From positions 222,439 through 286,438 of the forward strand of contig NZ_CP017944.1 in assembly GCF_002764115.1 (NCBI RefSeq): a DNA stretch of 64,000 nucleotides, written 5' to 3'. Position 1 is the stretch's first letter. The number at the start of each line of letters is the position of its first letter. The notes under the pieces are model-generated. The model saw nothing but the letters and a program-made list of their open reading frames with translations, searched no databases and had not been told where the DNA came from. The position numbers were made by a program, and so were the translations under genes. Positions 1-7,755 of this stretch are shown here, one piece after another. The DNA comes from Phyllobacterium zundukense (GTDB taxonomy: Bacteria; Pseudomonadota; Alphaproteobacteria; Rhizobiales; Rhizobiaceae).

Positions 1-797
1 CGCAGCTCTATCCAGAGCGCGAGGACACGGCGAGCCGCCAAAACGTGCTCGACGTCAAGAATTTCGACGTGCCAGGCTATGCTCGCGACGCCTCATTCAC
101 CCTGCGCAAAGGCGAAATCCTCGGATTTGCCGGGTTGATCGGCGCCGGTCGCACTGAACTGTTCGAAGGATTGGTCGGGCTGCGCACGGGCCATGGTGAG
201 GTCACGCTGAACGGCAAGCCGGTAAAGTTCCATACCGTTCGCGACAGCATGGCAGCGGGCATCGTTTACTTGAGCGAGGATCGCAAGGGCAAGGGCCTTC
301 TGCTCGCGCAGGATCTGCGCACCAACCTGACACTGGCGACGCTGGAGAAATTCACCAAGGGTCCGTTGATCGAGCGGAAGCGTGAGGACAAAAGCCTCGA
401 CAAGGCCATCGTCGATTTCGACATCCGCGCCCGCCGCCGCGATCTACTGGCCGGGCAGCTTTCCGGCGGCAACCAGCAGAAACTTCTCCTGGCGAAGATG
501 ATGCTGCTGGAGCCGAGCATCGTCATCATAGACGAGCCGACGCGTGGTATCGACATCGGCACCAAGGAACAAATCTACAAATTCATCGCCGACCTCGCCA
601 AGGCAGGCAAATCAGTAATCGTCATCTCGTCGGAAATGCAGGAACTCATCGGCATTTGCCATCGCATCCTCGTCATGCGCTCGTCGCGCATCGTCGGCGA
701 GGTCACCGGCGATGCGATGACCGAAGATGAAATTGTCGTCTACGCCACCGGCGTGAAAATCAACGAAGCAGAGCTTTACAGTGCGGGGAACGCATGA
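1..797 (+). CDS. Sugar ABC transporter ATP-binding protein, C-terminal part
   Basis: This is the C-terminal portion of a double-domain sugar importer ATPase of the RbsA/MglA type. It energises import through the permease and binding protein downstream. The frame is open to the left edge (reads QLYPERED before the first GTG), so the first nucleotide-binding domain lies outside the window. The second domain shows the signature LSGGNQQK and the Walker B stretch IIDEPTRGID. As in this family, the second domain lacks a canonical Walker A. The stop codon overlaps the permease ATG (ATGA), so the two genes are translationally coupled. The last ~120 bases are repeated downstream as part of a tandem duplication, but this copy is complete. 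Confidence 0.93.
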   Translation, partial: QLYPEREDTASRQNVLDVKNFDVPGYARDASFTLRKGEILGFAGLIGAGRTELFEGLVGLRTGHGEVTLNGKPVKFHTVRDSMAAGIVYLSEDRKGKGLLLAQDLRTNLTLATLEKFTKGPLIERKREDKSLDKAIVDFDIRARRRDLLAGQLSGGNQQKLLLAKMMLLEPSIVIIDEPTRGIDIGTKEQIYKFIADLAKAGKSVIVISSEMQELIGICHRILVMRSSRIVGEVTGDAMTEDEIVVYATGVKINEAELYSAGNA

Positions 798-1432
798 GCG
801 ACACCAAGACAATAACCGACACACGCGGTATTGGCCGCAAGTTCGCGGATCTCGACAAGACGGCGGTTGCGCCATTTCTCGCGCTTGCCGCGCTGTTCCT
901 GCTTGGCGCGCTGGTCAACCCGAATTTCCTGTCCATCGACAATCTCCTCAACGTCCTGACCCGCTCTTCCTTCATCGCCATCATCGCAGTGGGTGCGACC
1001 TTCGTCATCTCCGCCGGCGGGCTCGACCTCTCCGTCGGATCGATGGCTGCGCTCGTCGCGCATCGTCGGCGAGGTCACCGGCGATGCGATGACCGAAGAT
1101 GAAATTGTCGTCTACGCCACCGGCGTGAAAATCAACGAAGCAGAGCTTTACAGTGCGGGGAACGCATGAGCGACACCAAGACAATAACCGACACACGCGG
1201 TATTGGCCGCAAGTTCGCGGATCTCGACAAGACGGCGGTTGCGCCATTTCTCGCGCTTGCCGCGCTGTTCCTGCTTGGCGCGCTGGTCAACCCGAATTTC
1301 CTGTCCATCGACAATCTCCTCAACGTCCTGACCCGCTCTTCCTTCATCGCCATCATCGCAGTGGGTGCGACCTTCGTCATCTCCGCCGGCGGGCTCGACC
1401 TCTCCGTCGGATCGATGGCTGCGCTCGTCGCG
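676..1432. repeat. 372-bp perfect tandem duplication bounded by 13-bp microhomology
   Basis: Bases 676-1047 recur as 1048-1419 with no difference that I can see. The 13-mer TGCGCTCGTCGCG occurs at 676, 1048 and 1420, exactly 372 bases apart, so the unit is bounded by a short direct repeat. The unit holds the last ~120 bp of the ATPase gene and the first ~254 bp of the permease gene. In the ancestral order the 13-mer would have occurred once in each gene. Slippage or recombination between those two copies would give this structure. The result is an intact ATPase, a truncated permease start, a repeated ATPase tail, and an intact permease. It may be a real recent duplication or an assembly error. 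Confidence 0.93.
794..1102 (+). pseudogene. Truncated first copy of the sugar ABC permease
   Basis: The first ~89 codons match the intact permease that starts at 1166. At the duplication junction (about 1060) the frame runs into repeated ATPase sequence in a non-coding phase, giving an Arg-rich tail and a stop at 1100-1102. The product would hold only the N-terminal tail and about two membrane segments, so it cannot form a channel. The ATPase stop overlaps its start, so in vivo ribosomes would make this peptide before reaching the intact copy. It is a by-product of the tandem duplication and not a separate gene. Confidence 0.9.
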
Positions 1433-2176
1433 GGTATCATGATCCTGTTCCTGAATTCGGCAGCCATTGACGGTGATACGGCCATGCTGGCAGCCGGCGT
1501 CGTTGTCGCCATCGGCGTCGGGGCTCTGGCGGGGTTATTGAACGGCGCCGTCATCACGATCGGCAAGATAGAGCCCTTCATCGTCACGCTCGGCACCATG
1601 GCGATCTTCCGCTCGGTCACCGTCTGGCTGGCCGATGGCGGGTCGATCGCCATGAAATCAATCGCGATGCGTAACATGTTCCGCCCGGTCTATACGGGCG
1701 TTTTCCTTGGCCTGCCATTTCCGGTCTGGCTCATCATCGCAGTCGGCCTGCTCGGTGCGTTCATTCTCTATAAAACCTCATTCGGACGGCATGTGATCGC
1801 CGTCGGTTCGAACGAGGATGTCGCGCGCTATTCCGGCATCCACGTCAACCGCGTGCGGGCCATGACCTATATCCTTCAGGGCATCTGCGTGGCGATTGCC
1901 GTTGTGGTCTATGTTCCGCGTCTTGGTGCAGCCACCACCACCACCGGCATGCTGTGGGAGTTGCAGGCGATCACGGCCGTGGTCATTGGCGGCACCGCGC
2001 TGCGCGGTGGCGTCGGCCGTATCTGGGGCACGATCTGCGGTGCCTTCATGCTGGAGATCGTCGGCAACATCATGGTGCTCTCCAACATCGTCAGCGAATA
2101 TCTGATCGGTGCCGTCCAGGGCACGATCATCATCATCGCTATGCTGGTGCAGCGTACGCTGCAGAAGAAAAAGTGA
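1166..2176 (+). CDS. Sugar ABC transporter permease, RbsC family
   Basis: A 336-aa inner-membrane permease of the branched-chain/ribose type (BPD_transp_2), about the usual length for RbsC. It starts MSDTKTITD, has a ~25-residue cytoplasmic tail and then about eight to ten hydrophobic segments. The family motif AGGLDLSVGSMAALVAG is at residues ~74-90, and the conserved loop ALRGGVGRIWGT is near residue 275. The start overlaps a duplicated copy of the ATPase stop, as in the original gene pair. It works with the ATPase before it and the binding protein after it. The transported sugar cannot be told from the sequence. Confidence 0.93.
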   Translation: MSDTKTITDTRGIGRKFADLDKTAVAPFLALAALFLLGALVNPNFLSIDNLLNVLTRSSFIAIIAVGATFVISAGGLDLSVGSMAALVAGIMILFLNSAAIDGDTAMLAAGVVVAIGVGALAGLLNGAVITIGKIEPFIVTLGTMAIFRSVTVWLADGGSIAMKSIAMRNMFRPVYTGVFLGLPFPVWLIIAVGLLGAFILYKTSFGRHVIAVGSNEDVARYSGIHVNRVRAMTYILQGICVAIAVVVYVPRLGAATTTTGMLWELQAITAVVIGGTALRGGVGRIWGTICGAFMLEIVGNIMVLSNIVSEYLIGAVQGTIIIIAMLVQRTLQKKK

Positions 2177-2192
2177 ATAAGGGTGTGTTGAG

Positions 2193-2311
2193 ATTCAGGT
2201 CAGGGCGAGACGAAAATGGTGGTTTTCGAGAACCGGAGCGCAGTGGACATTCTAGTCCATGAGCACCGGAAGCGGAGAACACCGCCATTTGCAGGCCGCC
2301 ATGGTCTGAAT
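2193..2311. repeat. 119-bp imperfect palindromic intergenic element
   Basis: Three pairs of inverted arms share one centre at about 2252: ATTCAG (2193) with CTGAAT (2306), AAATGG (2214) with CCATTT (2285), and TGGAC (2244) with GTCCA (2255). The segments between also resemble each other in inverted order (CCGG is present on both sides). Such a long nested palindrome between the permease and binding-protein genes looks like a dispersed intergenic repeat of rhizobia, and the RNA would fold into one long hairpin. It could reduce read-through or stabilise the binding-protein mRNA. Family assignment needs a genome-wide search. Confidence 0.6.
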
Positions 2312-2396
2312 ATCAGCATAGCCTAAACGGGACGGGGGAACGGGGCCACCCACCGAGCCGCAATCAAGGCCCGAACTAAAAATTGGGAGAAGACAA

Positions 2397-3341
2397 ATGC
2401 GTAAACTTTTGATCGGTCTTGTCGGGGCGGTTCTCGCTTCGTCGATGACCCTCGCCAACGCCCAGGACAAGAAGGTCAACATCGCTGTTTCCATTCCAGC
2501 GGCTGACCACGGCTGGACCGGCGGCGTCGTCTATCACGCCGAACGCGCAGCCAAGATTCTCGAAGCCAATCATCCGGGCTTGAAGATCACCATCAAGACA
2601 TCGCCGGACGGCGCGTCGCAGGCCAATGCGCTGGAAGATCTGACGACCCAGGGCATCGATGCACTGGTAACCCTGCCGCACAATTCCGACGAGCTGACCG
2701 ATCCGATCCGCGCGGTCAAGGAAAAGGGCGTCTTCGTTACCGTGGTTGACCGGGCGTTGTCCGATCCGACCATTCAGGATCTCTACGTTGCCGGCAATAA
2801 TCCGGAACTCGGCCGTGTCGCGGGCGAGTATCTCAAGAATACGCTGAAAACTGGTGACGTCGTGGTCATCCGCGGTCTGCCGATCGTCATCGATGAAGAG
2901 CGCCAGAAGGGTTTTGACGATGCGATCGCCGGCAGCGGCATCAAGGTCCTCGACAAGCAGTTCGGTAACTGGTCCCGCGATGATGCCTTCAAGATCATGC
3001 AGGACTACCTGACCAAGTTTCCGAAGATCGACGCCGTATGGTGCCAGGACGACGACATGGCTGTCGGCGTGCTCGAAGCCATCAGCCAGGCCAAGCGTAC
3101 CGACATCAAGATGGTTATCGGCGGCGCCGGCATGAAGGACATGATCAAGCGCGTTGCCGATGGCGATGCAATGACACCGATCAACGTCCTCTATCCGCCT
3201 TCAATGGTCGCGACTGCAATGGAACTCACCGCCGCCAATTTCTACGACCAGGTACCGGTGCGCGGCAAGTATATCCTCGACGCAACCCTCGTCACCAAGG
3301 AAAATGCCAAGGAGTTCTATTTCCCTGACTCACCCTTCTAA
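2397..3341 (+). CDS. Periplasmic sugar-binding protein of ABC importer
   Basis: A 314-aa protein of the ribose-binding type (Peripla_BP_4). A Sec signal peptide covers residues 1-23 (MRKLLIGL...LANA-QDKK). The mature part has the usual two-lobe pattern, beginning KVNIAVSIPAADHGWTGG and with ...VTVVDRALSD and VVIRGLPIVIDEERQKGF. A good ribosome site (GGGAGAAG) lies just before ATG. It is the last gene of the operon after ATPase and permease and is followed by a strong terminator. The likely ligand is a monosaccharide or sugar alcohol. The pattern is not close enough to E. coli RbsB to name the sugar. Confidence 0.9.
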   Translation: MRKLLIGLVGAVLASSMTLANAQDKKVNIAVSIPAADHGWTGGVVYHAERAAKILEANHPGLKITIKTSPDGASQANALEDLTTQGIDALVTLPHNSDELTDPIRAVKEKGVFVTVVDRALSDPTIQDLYVAGNNPELGRVAGEYLKNTLKTGDVVVIRGLPIVIDEERQKGFDDAIAGSGIKVLDKQFGNWSRDDAFKIMQDYLTKFPKIDAVWCQDDDMAVGVLEAISQAKRTDIKMVIGGAGMKDMIKRVADGDAMTPINVLYPPSMVATAMELTAANFYDQVPVRGKYILDATLVTKENAKEFYFPDSPF

Positions 3342-3371
3342 TCTTGAGGTCAGTTAGCCAACTGAAAACTG

Positions 3372-3398
3372 GAAAGGCCCGCAAGGGCCTTTCTTTTA
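3372..3398 (+). terminator. Rho-independent terminator of the sugar ABC operon
   Basis: A perfect 9-bp stem, GAAAGGCCC / GGGCCTTTC, with a GCAA tetraloop at 3381-3384 is followed by TTTT. It lies 30 bp after the binding-protein stop. It also abuts the end of tonB on the other strand, so it may serve both convergent units. Confidence 0.88.
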
Positions 3399-4598
3399 AC
3401 CGCCGAACGCCAGCGGTATGTTGAAAGCCCAGGTGGAGCGGCCTGCGTCAGCTGGTATTGGCGGGAAGGGTGCCGCACGGCGCACCGTGTCCATGCCCGC
3501 CTTGTCGACAGCGGCATTGCCAGAGCTGCGGCCAATGCCGACGCCGGTTACGCTGCCATTGCTGGCAACGACAAACGAGACGAGCACCTCACCGCGCAGC
3601 CGTCCCTGCCGCCGCAGTGCCCGACGCAGCTTTGATGTCACAGTGCCGGGATAATTGGAAACGGCAGCGTTGCCCTGCGCCAAAGCTTTGCCCTTGGCAT
3701 TTCCATCGGCATTCTTCTGGCCATCGTTCTTTCCATCGGCAATACCGCTGCGCGCGGTCCGCTCATTTTTGCCGTCACCGCCCGATGCTGCCTTCGCCGG
3801 CGCTTTCGTGGCCTTTGCCGCTGGCGCTGCTTTCTTGGCAGGCTCTTGCGGCTTTTCAACAGTGCGCTTTTCGGGCGCATGTGTCTCGATCGCTGGCTTC
3901 TGCACCACGGGCTTTTCTACCGCCTTTACTACGGGTTCATCCTCGACCGGCTGGATCATTTCCCTGGAAGGTTGCTGAACCACGTTTTCATCCTGCGTCG
4001 GCTGCAGCGGCGTAACGGCAAGAATTTCAGGCGCCTCGCTTGGGGCAACTTTCAGCACTTCCGCCGGAGCCGGATCAACGGCTACAGGTATGCTCTCGAC
4101 AGGAGTTACTCTCTCTACCGGTTCAGCGACTTCGACGGGCCTTGCCGTTTCGACCTCCTTTACCGGCTTCGGCATCGCCATGGTCACCAATGAAACGTTC
4201 ATTGCCTCGGGATTTGCCGGTTCGGGAGCGCCGGAGGCATTCGCGTCCACCGATCCATCGCCGAGCAGAGCCGCCATCGTGTCCTCACTACCGGCGATCA
4301 GCACTTCATCGGCAACGAAGCCGATAAGAAGCAGGGCAAATGCCGCATGAAACCCGCAGGAGATGGCAAGCTTCCGGTACCACTTCGATGTAGACATCTG
4401 CGGCTTGGCCGCAAGACTTCCATGTTCAACAGCATCGGAGGAAAGTTCACATTCCCTTGTATCGGGAAGTTCGGCGACTGCAGTTTCGTCTTCTGCCACA
4501 CCGAGAAAGGCATCGTTCTCGATTACAAAAAGCGCTGGTGGATCCTTGCGTTTGCGAGCAGGTGATACTTCGGGTCGGAACGCCAGCGCATAGGCCAT
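3396..4598 (-). CDS. tonB: TonB energy-transducing protein of the heme locus
   Basis: A 400-aa TonB. It couples the inner-membrane proton gradient (with ExbBD) to the outer-membrane heme receptor encoded upstream in the same operon. A long cytoplasmic tail (residues 1-75), as in other rhizobial TonBs, precedes one membrane segment (~77-98). That segment carries the conserved SxxxH motif (S80-H84). A long Pro/Glu/Lys/Ala-rich periplasmic spacer (~130-300) follows, then a TonB C-terminal domain from about 315 (SKLRRALRRQGRLRGEVLVSFV, ending STWAFNIPLAFGG). The start lies 2 bp after the stop of the unknown exported protein, so the three minus-strand genes form one operon. It is probably iron-regulated through the 7.4 kb promoter. 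Confidence 0.93.
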   Translation of the reverse strand: MAYALAFRPEVSPARKRKDPPALFVIENDAFLGVAEDETAVAELPDTRECELSSDAVEHGSLAAKPQMSTSKWYRKLAISCGFHAAFALLLIGFVADEVLIAGSEDTMAALLGDGSVDANASGAPEPANPEAMNVSLVTMAMPKPVKEVETARPVEVAEPVERVTPVESIPVAVDPAPAEVLKVAPSEAPEILAVTPLQPTQDENVVQQPSREMIQPVEDEPVVKAVEKPVVQKPAIETHAPEKRTVEKPQEPAKKAAPAAKATKAPAKAASGGDGKNERTARSGIADGKNDGQKNADGNAKGKALAQGNAAVSNYPGTVTSKLRRALRRQGRLRGEVLVSFVVASNGSVTGVGIGRSSGNAAVDKAGMDTVRRAAPFPPIPADAGRSTWAFNIPLAFGG

Positions 4599-4600
4599 TT

Positions 4601-5155
4601 CTAACTCCCGAATTGCACGCCGGATTTCGTTGTTGGATTAAGTTGGCGGATACAGGCCTTTGGATCGACACCCGCGCCGGAACATTCGGTCGCATCGTTA
4701 ACCAGGACACGGGCGATCTTGGAACAATCCGTATCACCAAGATCGAAGCGCCGGACCTTGGTCTTGCCCTGAGGCAGGTCCTTGAAATCCAGAACCGTGA
4801 TCCGGTCGACCACCTGGGCCTGATTGAATAACGCAATCTCGAACGCCGCCTTGTCGAGCGGCGCTTTGAGATTGTTGGTGACGATGAACGTCAGCCTGCA
4901 GCCCTTGTCGGAGGCCTGCAGGGCGTTAAGTTCAAGTGTCAGGGTTGGCGCCGCCGGGGAGGACTCTTGCCCCGACGTCGCCCCTGTTGCGGCAAGCAGG
5001 AATATGGCTGTACTACAGCGCCGCGCGTCCGTAAGGACCCCCAAAGGACGCTGTAGCCTTCTGACACTACGCATGATCCGGTTCGAAAAAAGCGAGCGTT
5101 TTTCGGGATCGTGCGTGGGTGTCATGCTATGGCCAAGGCTTGCTGCAAATTTCAT
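4601..5155 (-). CDS. Unknown exported protein between heme receptor and tonB
   Basis: A 184-aa protein of unknown function. An ATG 2 bp after the receptor stop is preferred over the upstream GTG. The C-terminal ~120 residues (TLTLELNALQASDKGCRLTFIVTNN...) look like a small secreted beta-rich domain with four cysteines (KGC, TDC, ATEC, KAC), probably periplasmic. The N-terminus is odd: residues ~14-48 are encoded by a double-palindrome element (5013-5114), which splits what would be a simple signal peptide (MKFAASLGHSM then IFLLAATGATSGQ). An ATG inside the element at 5074 would give an Arg-rich n-region followed by the hydrophobic stretch, so export may survive. Its place between receptor and tonB suggests a role in heme uptake. 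Confidence 0.75.
   Translation of the reverse strand: MKFAASLGHSMTPTHDPEKRSLFSNRIMRSVRRLQRPLGVLTDARRCSTAIFLLAATGATSGQESSPAAPTLTLELNALQASDKGCRLTFIVTNNLKAPLDKAAFEIALFNQAQVVDRITVLDFKDLPQGKTKVRRFDLGDTDCSKIARVLVNDATECSGAGVDPKACIRQLNPTTKSGVQFGS
5013..5114. repeat. RIME-like double palindrome inserted in frame in a coding region
   Basis: Two adjacent palindromes are present. The first, 5013-5056, has arms CTACAGCG and CGCTGTAG. The second, 5071-5114, has arms GCATGATCC and GGATCGTGC (one mismatch). Each is 44 bp and together they span 102 bp, exactly 34 codons. From memory this matches the described form of rhizobial intergenic mosaic elements (RIME, ~108 bp with two large palindromes), and the hairpin sequences resemble common rhizobial intergenic repeats. 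Such elements normally sit between genes. Here one is read through by the exported-protein ORF. Confidence 0.7.
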
Positions 5156-5157
5156 GA

Positions 5158-7302
5158 TTACCACCCGAATTGTTTCGCCAGCGTGAGCTTGAAGGTGCGT
5201 CCCTTCGCGTCCGTACCGGCTAGGTTGTTGCGATAGAATTTGTCGAAGAGGTTCTCGACCGCGAAACGTGCCTCGAAGCCGGCATATTTTTCGTCAGTCG
5301 GCTTCCATGAGGCGAAGATGTCGTGCACGCCATAACCCGGCGTTGGCTCGCCGGTGAAACCGGTGTCCGCAGAAGCGGCAAACCTGCCACGCCAGCCATA
5401 CTCGACGCCGTAGTCAACCACGCGTCCGCCAAGCGTCAGCGCGAGATTCTGCGCCGGAATACTCGTCAGGGGTTCGCCGGTCTCCTCGTCCTCGCCCTTG
5501 ATGTAGCTATAGGCGGCACGGGCGAAGAACACCTCGGCATCATAGGAACCTTCGACCTCGATACCGTAGATCTTGGCTTCATTTATGTTGACGTAATAGG
5601 TGACTGGCAGCCGGTTGCGATTGTCCGGATTGGTCGTGATCAGATTGCGCAGCTGGTTATAGAAACCGGTTGTCTTCAGCTGCAGCGTGTCGCCGGCGCG
5701 GGCAAGGTCATAACCCGAAACGGCAAAACCGACCTCGTAGTTATTCGACGTTTCCTTTTCCAGATCGATGCTGGCAATCCGCCCGCCCGGATAGGTCCGG
5801 CCCGGTACAGAGGTCGAGTACAGTTCGTCGATGGTCGGGAAACGCTCCGTGTGTGCGACCGATCCAAACACCGAGAACGTATCGTTGAACTTGTAGAGCG
5901 CCGCGAGCTTGGGCGATATGGCGTCATCGGACTCATCGTCCGCACCTCGGATACCATCGGCAGGCGACGTTTCGCGGTAATCGAAGCGAATGCCTGGGAT
6001 CAATGTCAGCTTTTCACGCCAGATAAATTCGTTCTGGGCATAGAGGCCGTATTTTGTTTCCGTGCCTTCGGGATGGAAAAGGATCGCTCCGGGCGAAAGG
6101 CCAGCAATTGATTCCGCCTCACGATCCTGATGGCTGATCTGCGTGCCGAGCGTCAGGAAGTTTTCGAAATTATCGCCCTTGTATTCGAACGTGTTCTCAA
6201 GCCGCGCCTGCAACGTCTTGTAGGCATAGTCTGAATCGTCGAACAGCGGGCTCGGGACTCCCGGCAGACCGGACGCATTGGACTGCTTGTTGGATGTGTC
6301 GGAGTAGGAAAGGTTGAACTTCAGATCAAGCCACGGATTGTCGCTCGCCGGATTTTCATAGGCGAACACCACTGTCTGGTCGGTGACCTTGCGGTCGACC
6401 GTACCGAAACCGCTATCGGTCTGCGAGTATTCCTGATCGTCCGTATCGCCCTGCCAACGCTGATACGAAAGCCGGATCGTCTGCTCATTTCCGTCGCCAA
6501 ATCGATAGGTGCCCTTGGCGAGGCCGGACCAGGATTCGAATTCAGAGCCGGAAATATCATCGCCATTGCCGTCCGTAAAATCGTTGGACTGGCGGTAATT
6601 CCCCATGCCGAGGAACTCGAAATTCTCGTTGATCCGCGTCGCGTAAATGGTCGAGCCGAGAAGGCCGGTGCCATTGGAATCATAGGCGCTCTTGACGCGA
6701 ACTGCATTGTTCTGGCCATCAGCGAGAAAGTCCGCGGCATCCTTCGTCGTCAAATTAATAACGCCGCCGAGCGCGCCGGAACCATAAAGCGTCGAGGACG
6801 CCGGTCCGCGTAGCACTTCGACCTGCTTGTAGAGCTCGGGATCGCTGAAGAAGGATCCCATGCGGTATTGCTCGTAGAATTTTGGCGTACCGTCGACATT
6901 GATGATGATCTTGGATTCATCAGCCGCTGCCGCCGCACCGATACCGCGAATGTTGAATGCCTCGCCGAACACGCGGTCACTGCCGATGGCGGTCACGCCG
7001 GGGACGTCGCGCAGCGTGTCGCCGATCGTTTGTGGCTGATCCTGGTCGATCTGTTCCTGATCGATCACTGTCACCGCCTGCGGCGTGTCGATAGCAATCT
7101 TGTCGACACCTGCACCCACGACCAGGCGCTGCAACAGGGTCACGCGGCCCTTCTTCGCCGCCTCACCTTGAACCGGCTCACTTGTTTCCGTTTTCTGTTC
7201 CGCCTGCTGCGCCCCAGCAACATGCGTTCCAATCATCATCGTCATTGCCGCTCCGCCAAGCAAAGCAGTGATATTGCGTGCCACCAGCCCCATAATTCTC
7301 AT
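5158..7302 (-). CDS. hmuR: TonB-dependent outer-membrane heme receptor
   Basis: A 714-aa outer-membrane receptor for heme or hemoproteins (BhuA/ShuA/HmuR type). A signal peptide ends near AGAQQ (residue ~32). The plug domain follows: VDKIAIDTPQAVTVIDQEQI, then the TonB-dependent receptor signature IRGIGAAA and LRGPASSTLYGSGALGGVINL. The beta-barrel ends in ...LTLAKQFGW with the expected terminal aromatic. The region HTERFPTIDELYS aligns with the FRAP box of heme receptors but is not identical, so the classical motif is degenerate. Start choice is ambiguous, because ATG 7293 is also possible. It is the first gene of an operon with the exported protein and tonB, and is divergent from hmuP. Confidence 0.93.
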   Translation of the reverse strand: MRIMGLVARNITALLGGAAMTMMIGTHVAGAQQAEQKTETSEPVQGEAAKKGRVTLLQRLVVGAGVDKIAIDTPQAVTVIDQEQIDQDQPQTIGDTLRDVPGVTAIGSDRVFGEAFNIRGIGAAAAADESKIIINVDGTPKFYEQYRMGSFFSDPELYKQVEVLRGPASSTLYGSGALGGVINLTTKDAADFLADGQNNAVRVKSAYDSNGTGLLGSTIYATRINENFEFLGMGNYRQSNDFTDGNGDDISGSEFESWSGLAKGTYRFGDGNEQTIRLSYQRWQGDTDDQEYSQTDSGFGTVDRKVTDQTVVFAYENPASDNPWLDLKFNLSYSDTSNKQSNASGLPGVPSPLFDDSDYAYKTLQARLENTFEYKGDNFENFLTLGTQISHQDREAESIAGLSPGAILFHPEGTETKYGLYAQNEFIWREKLTLIPGIRFDYRETSPADGIRGADDESDDAISPKLAALYKFNDTFSVFGSVAHTERFPTIDELYSTSVPGRTYPGGRIASIDLEKETSNNYEVGFAVSGYDLARAGDTLQLKTTGFYNQLRNLITTNPDNRNRLPVTYYVNINEAKIYGIEVEGSYDAEVFFARAAYSYIKGEDEETGEPLTSIPAQNLALTLGGRVVDYGVEYGWRGRFAASADTGFTGEPTPGYGVHDIFASWKPTDEKYAGFEARFAVENLFDKFYRNNLAGTDAKGRTFKLTLAKQFGW

Positions 7303-7399
7303 TCTCTCCAGGTTCAGTTAGTCGCTGGCTGGCCGGGAGAGCTTCATGGGATGCTCCAATGCTTGCTTGCAGTTTTTGTCTTGTTTCGAAGGCAATGGT

Positions 7400-7461
7400 A
7401 AACTTGACTCATTGACTCTTCTTTAAGTTGAGTAATAAATATGATAATACGAGTCAAGTTT
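7400..7461. promoter_or_regulatory. Divergent hmu promoter with 11-bp inverted repeat
   Basis: A perfect inverted repeat, AAACTTGACTC (7400-7410) and GAGTCAAGTTT (7451-7461), brackets 40 bp of AT-rich DNA between hmuR and hmuP. The half-site TTGACTC also recurs at 7412, directly after the first. TTGACT resembles a -35 box on either strand, and the centre holds TATGAT/GATAAT-like hexamers. Known regulators of rhizobial heme genes are Irr, RirA and HmuP. I cannot match this repeat to a documented box for any of them. It is a strong candidate operator or paired divergent promoter. Confidence 0.6.
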
Positions 7462-7524
7462 AATTCACCGGAATAATGCGGGCGGCATTGTTTCGGACAA
7501 AATCAACCGAAAAGGCCAATTGCC

Positions 7525-7734
7525 ATGTCCCGGCGTCAAGTCATCGATCTGCAGGTTCGTCTTCCGAATGTGACACCAATTCGCACCGGTCTTGCCAAAC
7601 CGGTGCAGCAGGACATTCGCGTTTTCGGCAGCGACATTCTGTTCGATGGCTCGAACGAGGTCGGCATCGAACATGCCGGATCGCTTTACCGGCTAAAAAT
7701 CACCCGTCAGGGCAAACTGATCCTGAACAAATAA
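7525..7734 (+). CDS. hmuP: Hemin uptake protein HemP/HmuP
   Basis: A 69-aa member of the HemP family. The diagnostic C-terminal stretch SLYRLKITRQGKLILNK is present at residues ~53-69. In Bradyrhizobium and Burkholderia relatives HmuP/HemP acts as a positive regulator of the heme receptor under iron limitation. Here it is the first gene of the plus-strand heme operon, divergent from the receptor, so it could act on the shared promoter region upstream. The ATG at 7525 fits the family's usual start. hmuS follows after 21 bp. Confidence 0.88.
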   Translation: MSRRQVIDLQVRLPNVTPIRTGLAKPVQQDIRVFGSDILFDGSNEVGIEHAGSLYRLKITRQGKLILNK

Positions 7735-7755
7735 CGAAATAAGTGGGCTTGAGAC

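Noticed and set aside
794-1102. Separate small membrane protein gene
   Set aside because: It is an exact copy of the start of the downstream permease ended by the duplication junction.
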